64,000 bases of DNA from positions 1,352,607-1,416,606 of the forward strand of contig JAYWVB010000001.1 of assembly GCA_039881045.1 (NCBI GenBank), read 5' to 3'. The stretch is from Chaetomium olivaceum (taxonomy: Eukaryota; Ascomycota; Sordariomycetes; Sordariales; Chaetomiaceae). Below, piece by piece: positions 57,791-64,000 of the stretch; position 1 is the first letter of the stretch, and the number at the start of each line of letters is the position of its first letter. The notes under the pieces are model-generated. The model saw only the letters and a program-made list of their open reading frames with translations, did no database searches and was not told the DNA's origin. The position numbers and the translations under genes were made by a program.

Positions 57791-60262
57791 ATGGATCACC
57801 CACAGGATCTAGCGCAACACCGCTCCCTCAACGATCCTGAGGGCTTCTGGGGTCACCAGGCCGAGCAACTACACTGGCACAAGAAGCCCTCTTCTGCTCT
57901 TCGCAGGACAACCAAGACTCTCAAGACCGGTGACACTCACGGCCACTGGGAATGGTTTCCGGACGGTGAGATATCAACATGCTACAACTGTGTTGATCGT
58001 CACGTCCTCGCCGGCCGAGGCAATTTCCCAGCCATCCTCTACGACAGCCCCGTCACCAACACCAAGCAGCGCATCACCTACAGTCAGCTGCTCGACGAGG
58101 TTGAGGTCTTTGCTGCCGTCCTGCGGGAGGAGGGCGTCAAAAAGGGGGATGTCGTGCTTGTCTACAGTAGGCCTCTTCCACTTGCCATGTTATAACCCAC
58201 GAAGCTAACATTACTAAGTGCCCATGATTCCCGCGGCTTTGATCGGTATTCTCGCCATCAATCGCCTGGGTGCTATCCATGCCGTCGTATTTGGAGGATT
58301 CGCTGCCGGTGCGCTCGCCCAGCGCATCGAGGCATCACGGCCAGTTGCCATCCTCACGGCATCATGCGGCATCGACGGCAACAAACCACCCATTCCGTAC
58401 CGCAACTTCATCGAGGAGGCCGTCCGCATCTCACCTTGGAAACCACCCAAGACTATCATCTGGCAGGTACTCCGTGTGTTTTTACTTTGATCCATAGGTC
58501 TAATCAGAAACAGGCAGCGTGAACAGCTCCTTTGGCGCCCTACTCGCAAGTTGGAGGGTGAGAGGAAGTGGCAGCATCTAGTCAAGAGTGCCCGAGCCCG
58601 CAATCAAAGGGCCGAGTGTGTGCCCGTCAAATCCACGGACCCTATCTACATCATCTACACCAGCGGCACAACCGGCCTGCCGAAAGGCGTGCTGAGGGAG
58701 GCCGGCGGCCACGCGGTTGGCTTGCACTTGTCCATCTCCTATCTGTTCGGCATCCATGGGCCAGGCGATGTGGTAAGCTATCTTCTCACAACTTACCGTA
58801 CGGTTTGCCCCTAACATGACCAGATGGGCTGTTTCAGCGACATCGGCTGGGTCGTCTCCCATAGCTACACACTCTACGGGCCTCTCCTCACCGGCGCCGC
58901 CACGGTTCTCTACGAGGGCAAACCCGTCGGCACCCCTGACGCATCCGCTTTCTGGCGCCTGGTTGAGGAGTACAAAATCAACGCCATGTTCACGGCGCCA
59001 ACCGCCCTGCGCGCCATTCGCAAGGATGACCCGGAGAATCTGCACTTCAACCGCATCGGAGAGCGCGGCGGGCTGAAGAGTCTCAAAGCTCTATTCCTCG
59101 CCGGTGAGCGATCAGAGCCGGCCATCATCACCATGTATCAGGATTTGCTCAAGAAATACGCGGGCGATGGTGCGAACGTAGTCGACAACTGGTGGTCATC
59201 GGAATCTGGTTCGCCCATCTCTGGCATTGCCCTGGTACCTCACGCTGGCAAGTGCCGGAAGACGGGTATGAAAGAGCAACAGCCGCCCCTGGACATCAAG
59301 CCCGGGAGCGCAGGCAAGGCAATGCCCGGGTTTGACGTGAGGTAGGGACCTTCCCCGCTGGCGCATATTTATGGAGGCTCGGTACTAACAAGCCGTAGGG
59401 TTGTCGACGACGAAGGCAGCGAGATCGAACGCGGCAAGATGGGCAACATCGTCCTCGCTCTGCCACTTGCTCCTACCGCCTTCCGTACGCTCTGGGAGGA
59501 CGAAGAGAGGTTCTACAAGGGCTACTTTAAGCGGTTCGGCGGTAAATGGATCGACACCGGTGACGCCGGGTGGATTGACGAGAAGGGCTACATCCACATC
59601 ATGGCGCGAACAGGTAGGCCCCTCCCTGCCCTTACCACATCCCCCCCTTCTTGATCCTCCCACTCACACCAACACACCAACCAGACGACATCATCAACGT
59701 CGCCGCCCACCGCCTCAGCACGGGTGCCCTCGAGCAGGCCATCACCTCCCACCCGCTCGTAACCGAAGCCTGCGTCGTCGGCATCCCCGACGCCCTCAAA
59801 GGCCAGATGCCCTTTGCCTTTGTAGTCACCACCACCACCCCCGCCTCCCCCTCTCCCTCTTCCTCCCCAGGAGGAGGAGTACAAGAACAAGTAGACGACG
59901 GCAACAACGACGACGACAACCACCTCCTCGCCCAAATCCAGCACCTCATCCGCACCCAGGTCGGCCCCATCGCCAGCCTGGGCGGCATGATCCGCGGCAA
60001 GGGCATGATCCCCAAGACCCGCTCGGGCAAGACCCTGCGCCGCGTGCTGCGTGAGCTGCTCGAGAATGGCGTGCATGGCGAGTTGGACCGCGAGGTGGCC
60101 GTGCCCTCGACGGTCGAGGATGCGGCGGTGGTCGGGGTGGCGAGGGAGATGGTGAGGCGGTATTTCCTGGGGGGAAGGGGCGGGAGCGGGAGGCATGCCG
60201 CGGTGGAGGGGAGGGTGGAGGGCGGGGTGAAGGCGAAGGCGAAGGCGAAGGCGAAGCTTTGA
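57791..60262 (+). CDS. Short-chain acyl-CoA synthetase (acetyl/propionyl-CoA synthetase, ACSS3-like)
   Basis: Activates a short-chain acid with ATP and CoA via an acyl-adenylate; the layout fits the propionyl-CoA synthetase/ACSS3 branch. Six exons: 57791-58166, 58219-58466, 58518-58772, 58824-59341, 59399-59613, 59685-60262; all phases agree, 729 residues. Seen: N-terminal FWGHQAEQLHWHKKP and FPDGEISTCYNCVDRHV; AMP-binding P-loop YTSGTTGLPKGV; GVVSHSY-like GWVVSHSYTLYGPLLTGAATVLYEGKP; NWW.SE motif VVDNWWSSESGSPI; hinge DTGDAGWIDEKGYIHIMARTDD; and the acylatable Lys in PKTRSGKTLRR. A Ser/Pro-Gly/Asp insert (about 59845-59925) lies before the C-terminal subdomain. The tail is a KA repeat ending in AKL, a plausible PTS1 peroxisomal signal. 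Confidence 0.9.
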
Positions 60263-63023
60263 GGGGGGGCGAAGGCGGAGCTTTGAGGGGGGTTGAGCTT
60301 CGAAGGGGAGGTTAAAGTTTGACGGGTGGTATAATCTTTAAAGGGGAGGTTGAGATAGTTTGAATGGTGGTGCGTTAGTTTCTTGGTTTGGATAATACGG
60401 TTCTAGGTGGGATTTACGGAGTGAAAGTGCTTGCTTGGTGTTGATGAGATGGTCGGCTCCCCCCCATCCTCCTAGGGTTGCTGCAAAAGATGAGACAGAA
60501 ACATGTTCAGCCTGCTCGGGATGGAGGGTTGTATTCACAAGTTAGTTGGTTTTTAACAGTCTTGCTACTGCCCGTGGTTTATGGATGACCGCATCCCATG
60601 ATTAGTAGTGATATGGAGTGCGCCAATGAGCTTTTAACATTTTGAAGGGTTCTAGTAGTATGTGCCTATCCTGTTATTATTATCCTGCTCTGGGGTTCTT
60701 GTTGATACCTATAAACAAGATACCCGATGTTTCTGTACTAAGCAAATATTGGTCGTTTACTGTCCGAAAAAGTGATGCCCTGTGGCCCATTGTTTTGCGC
60801 ATAGTTGCCGCTCTCTGTGCTCCGCCGGTGACATGCAAAAGGGGAGAATAATGGGAAATTACGGTCCTAGTCCAGCTCAAACTCATGTTCTCAGCCACTA
60901 CATTCCCGTATAATCTACGGTCGCCTAGAGAGGTTAGATTAGTCGGCTTCATGGCTGGATTGTTTGGGGTCCTGCTTAAAGCGATCGTTGGGTTATATGT
61001 ATGCTGTGCGTTGCGATATCCAGGGATTCGTGATAGTCCAGCCCGAGAAATGATCAAGAGCTGGCTGGTCTTGTCAAGGCATACAGCTCAATGCTATCTA
61101 TCTCAATAGTTATCATAGCTCTTACCTACGCCTCACCTTGAGTAAATCGGTGGAAGAGATACTGGGCTTCTTTACGTAGGCGTATTCACCCATGACATTG
61201 GCCGGGAAATACTCTGTGGACTCGCTGGAACCAGAAAATCAGCTCTCAGGGGGTAGGTACCCACGACGTACTGCCGCCTACACCATATCTACAACAGCAT
61301 CCCCCCAACCACAATCGTCCCCGCTGCCCCGTTGAACCCCCAGGCGGCAGTTCGCGAGATCCGACCGTTAGACACAACACGACACCAACGCAGCGCAGCG
61401 CAACCAACCCAAACAAAAACACACATACCCAGCTCGGCAAACTACAACCAACCACACGGATACCCCCCCTCGCCATGCCCAGCTACCATACCATGCCATG
61501 CCAGCCCATCCAGGGAGAAAAAGAAAACAAAAAAAAGAAAAAAAAATGCAGAGGGTAGCGGATCGGACGGACGGACGCCAGATACCCGCGCTCACAAACC
61601 CGCGGCGGGGCTCGCGGCGCCCTGAACAGAGGGCGGCAGACTAATCTCGAGGGAGGGAGGACAAGCCGATTCCATCACGAGGCTTGGCGGTGGGCAACGG
61701 GCACAATGTATGTACGACGACGAACAGGACGGTATATTCCGCGTCCCAACCCGCCCCTCCGCCCCCCATATTCCTCATATCTCTCATATCCCGTTCGGTG
61801 TTGTGATTGTCGACGCCGGTTTCGTGACACGGGGTGGTGGGGAGGTGGGAGATGGTCTAGTCTAGTCTAGTCTAGTTTGAGATAGAGAGAGGGTATATGG
61901 CTGGCGAGGGAAGGGGGGCAAGTGATTGGAGGCGGCGTTGGAGGGCGGGGGCTAGGTAGGGTCCGGGGATGGGGGCGAGGGTGTTGTTGTCCAGCGACTG
62001 GAGATGGAACGATGGGAACAGTTCGGGTGGGACGAGGCGGGGAAAGGGGCGAGGTTGGGAGGAGAGGTGGAGGAGTGGTCCCCAGGAATAGAGCCCCGCT
62101 GGCTGGTTGGTTGGTTGGCTGGCTGGTGAAGAGGATAGGGAGGCGAGAGAGAGGGAGAAGGAGGAAGCCGGGCGGGATGTGACGCAGCACAAGAGCACCG
62201 CCTAGACCCATCTCGATAGTGCGGGTGCAATGGCGTGCGTGAGACCCGAGAATCGTGTGCTGACAGGGAGTGGCCGAGCGGTCGGGGAGGGGGAAATTGT
62301 CCGACGACGCCCTGCAGAGAAGGATGGCACCGACTCGAACGTTCTGGGTCCGGCTGGGTAACCGTGGACAAGCTGGAAAGAAACACGGGCGTCTAAAGCC
62401 GAGACATGGATTGCACTTGCGAGGCGAACTTGGTCGCGTGAGGTGGGTTGTCGAACAACAAGAGGCATTGAACACTTCAGATATCACTCCCCGAGGATGG
62501 ACGGCTCCTCCACTAACAATGCACCATGTGTCGACCTCTACTCGGCCACCGTGCGTGCTGTCGATGTGGGATAGTCTAGGGGGCCAAGGGCAAGGGGCAA
62601 TCCCCCTTAGACTTGCCCACGAAAACACAAAAGTCAAAGTAAACAAACGCCCAACCAACCAGCCATTTGAGACACGGCGGATCTTGAACTTTGAGAAGCA
62701 CAAGTCATGCAAGGCATTCCTAGCGCCTGTCTGTCCAACCCCCCGAATGCAAAGTGCGAATGCAAATGCGACGTCGTGATGCAAATACCCGTCAAGCGCC
62801 TCGTTTCATCGTGTGACCCAAACCCAGCAAGCCTATCCAGACGTGCGCTCCTATGCAAGGCAATATATGCTGCAGTTAAACGTGGCCGTAGCAAACAAGA
62901 CAGCCCCTTACACGGTAGCCTTGTCCCACGTCCTGACCGCAGTCAAAGCGATCCAAAAAAAGGGGGGCAGACAGAAGAAGTGAGGAGAGAAAGAAAAGCA
63001 GACGTGTAGTAAGGGGCGGTGTG
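60263..63023. other. Long intergenic region, no gene recognised
   Basis: About 2.8 kb. Just after the synthetase stop the G-rich GGCGAAGGCGGAGCTTTGAGG theme is repeated once. 60540-61200 is more A/T-rich and may be relic DNA. 61400-62300 is strongly strand-biased (C-rich turning to G-rich), with open frames on both strands that show no domain. The end is the 3' flank of the BRCT gene. Confidence 0.5.
61856..61875. repeat. (TCTAG)4 microsatellite
   Basis: Four consecutive TCTAG units in non-coding DNA. Confidence 0.9.
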
Positions 63024-63878
63024 TCAGCTTCCAGGGGTGTTGGCGGCTGGCTGCTGCGTGCTCCCGTCGGCCTTCGAGAAGGCTCCGAGAACACTCTGCT
63101 GGCGCCGAGCGGCGATTTTGAGATTGGCGAACCGCGCCTCGGGAAGTCGCTTGCCGGCCTTGATGCTTTCCAGCACCCTGGTTGAGCGTACCATGGTCAG
63201 TCCACCAACTAATTCTGCACAGTATCCATGAGATCCGAGACATACGGCGTTGCCGAAGGGGGACAAAGAAGCGGGAGAGAAGAGGGTGAGCGTATCATTG
63301 CAAACGTACCATTCGATACCGACAAACTTGATGCCGCAGCCGCCAACCCGCCGGATCTCCCTCTCCAGCTTGCCGCCGGCCAACCCACCGCCGGCACCTC
63401 CGTTCGGGCCGGACGGCTTCCCTAGGATGACGTGGGTAACCTGGCGGCGACCGAGGTGGAGCGACATGCGCGCCCCATGCTCCGAGACCAGACGCTTGAG
63501 CTTGATGTCGGACACGAGCGGGTGGGTGCTGCCGTTGACGTACATGACCAGGCCATCGAAGATCTTGCGCTCCTGGATCCGCCTCGTGTTGTCCTCCTCG
63601 GCCGCCTCATGCTTGGCTTCATGGGCCAGGATTGGTTTCTCCTCGGCCGCCAACCCGGCGTCCCCCGCCTCCCTTAGTCCCGTTTCTCGCGATGAAGAGG
63701 GTCGGCTGGAGACGGATGACGATGATGAAGAGGAAGGCCGCGAAGGGGCTCGCATGGATCCCGGTTTGCGCAGCATGTCGGCAACGCTGTTCACGGCGCG
63801 GGCCCGGACATCCTTCGGTACGAACATGCCTAGGCGGTCGTCAAAGTCTTCGGACCCGGCGCCGACCGTGTTTGACAT
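63024..63878 (-). CDS. BRCT-domain protein (Rev1-type BRCT), 5' end uncertain
   Basis: Probable nuclear DNA-repair or checkpoint protein with one BRCT phosphopeptide-binding domain resembling that of Rev1; no polymerase domain follows, so it is not full-length Rev1. Exon 63878-63310, intron 63309-63178 (donor GTACGT, acceptor ACCAG), exon 63177-63024; 240 residues from the ATG at 63878. Seen: a Ser/Pro-rich N-terminus; the BRCT domain IFDGLVMYVNGSTHPLVSDIKLKRLV, GARMSLHLGRRQVTHVILG, GGCGIKFVGIEW; then (after the intron) VLESIKAGKRLPEARFANLKIA and RRQQSVLGAFSK, ending in AANTPGS. The Trp of the BRCT core is completed across the splice. The frame stays open upstream of 63878 (PENEQPAFRGGNSGGPR), so earlier exons may continue past 64000. 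The 132-nt intron is divisible by three and free of stops. Confidence 0.8.
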   Translation of the reverse strand: MSNTVGAGSEDFDDRLGMFVPKDVRARAVNSVADMLRKPGSMRAPSRPSSSSSSSVSSRPSSSRETGLREAGDAGLAAEEKPILAHEAKHEAAEEDNTRRIQERKIFDGLVMYVNGSTHPLVSDIKLKRLVSEHGARMSLHLGRRQVTHVILGKPSGPNGGAGGGLAGGKLEREIRRVGGCGIKFVGIEWYVCNDTLTLFSPASLSPFGNAVCLGSHGYCAELVGGLTMVRSTRVLESIKAGKRLPEARFANLKIAARRQQSVLGAFSKADGSTQQPAANTPGS

Positions 63879-64000
63879 GCGCGGCCCACCCGAGTTACCG
63901 CCGCGGAAGGCTGGCTGTTCATTTTCTGGTTCCGCGACTCACGCCATCCCTGGGGTCCACTGGTTTCGGCACGCTGGTGGCCTGTCGATACCGAATTCCA

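Noticed and set aside
61867..62784. 305-codon minus-strand frame
   Set aside because: Pro/Ser/Leu-rich translation of a C-biased strand without any domain; probably non-coding.
1..64000. tRNA, rRNA, CRISPR or bacterial-type elements
   Set aside because: No cloverleaf, 5S-like sequence or regularly spaced direct repeats were seen by eye; gene structure is clearly fungal nuclear. A tRNAscan run would be needed to exclude tRNAs fully.

Overview
The window reads as nuclear DNA of a filamentous ascomycete, most likely a Sordariomycete and plausibly Sordariales/Chaetomiaceae. Genes carry short introns (about 50-120 nt) with GTRNGY-type donors and CTAAC/CTGAC-like branch points, 5' leaders are pyrimidine-rich, and coding DNA is GC-rich. 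The proteins are typical of this group: RAS-2 with its family-specific insert, a class III chitin synthase close to Neurospora CHS-1, a CCG-6-like wall protein, a fungal Opy2 and Ies4/DUF1711. The species assignment is inference.

Layout. 1-18.7 kb is gene-poor: ras-2 (+, 2.1-2.9 kb), about 9.7 kb with no convincing gene (including an A/T-richer, probably decayed block at 8.6-11.4 kb), then an OPY2-like HOG-pathway anchor (-, 12.7-14.0 kb). 18.7-30.3 kb holds chs-1 (+), a short-chain dehydrogenase (+), a possible small protein (-), and the mitochondrial SAM37/metaxin subunit (+). 30.8-36.5 kb holds the GID/CTLH ubiquitin-ligase subunit RanBPM/Vid30 (-) and the INO80 subunit Ies4 (-). 38.9-46.6 kb holds a mosaic secreted GH18-like protein (+), a GFA/CENP-V zinc protein (-) and a DUF1365 membrane protein (-). 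47.2-53.3 kb is the densest part: mbf1 (+), cdt1 (-), a dienelactone hydrolase (+) and a quinone oxidoreductase (-). 55.4-64 kb holds a CCG-6-like GPI wall protein (+), a short-chain acyl-CoA synthetase (+), about 2.8 kb without a gene, and a BRCT protein (-) whose 5' end may lie beyond the window.

There is no operon or obvious biosynthetic cluster. Themes that recur are signalling and wall biology (ras-2, OPY2, chs-1, GH18-like, CCG-6-like), chromatin/replication/repair (ies4, mbf1, cdt1, BRCT) and small-molecule metabolism (SDR, dienelactone hydrolase, quinone oxidoreductase, acyl-CoA synthetase). I did not find a clearly new multi-gene system.

The strongest cross-cutting observation is that at least five otherwise well-conserved genes (OPY2-like, chs-1, SDR, SAM37, DUF1365) are each interrupted by one or more single-base indels, most of them in short G or C runs. 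This points to base-call errors in the assembly rather than real gene death. Exon coordinates were worked out by hand from splice motifs, reading-frame phase and family resemblance; no alignment or transcript data were available.
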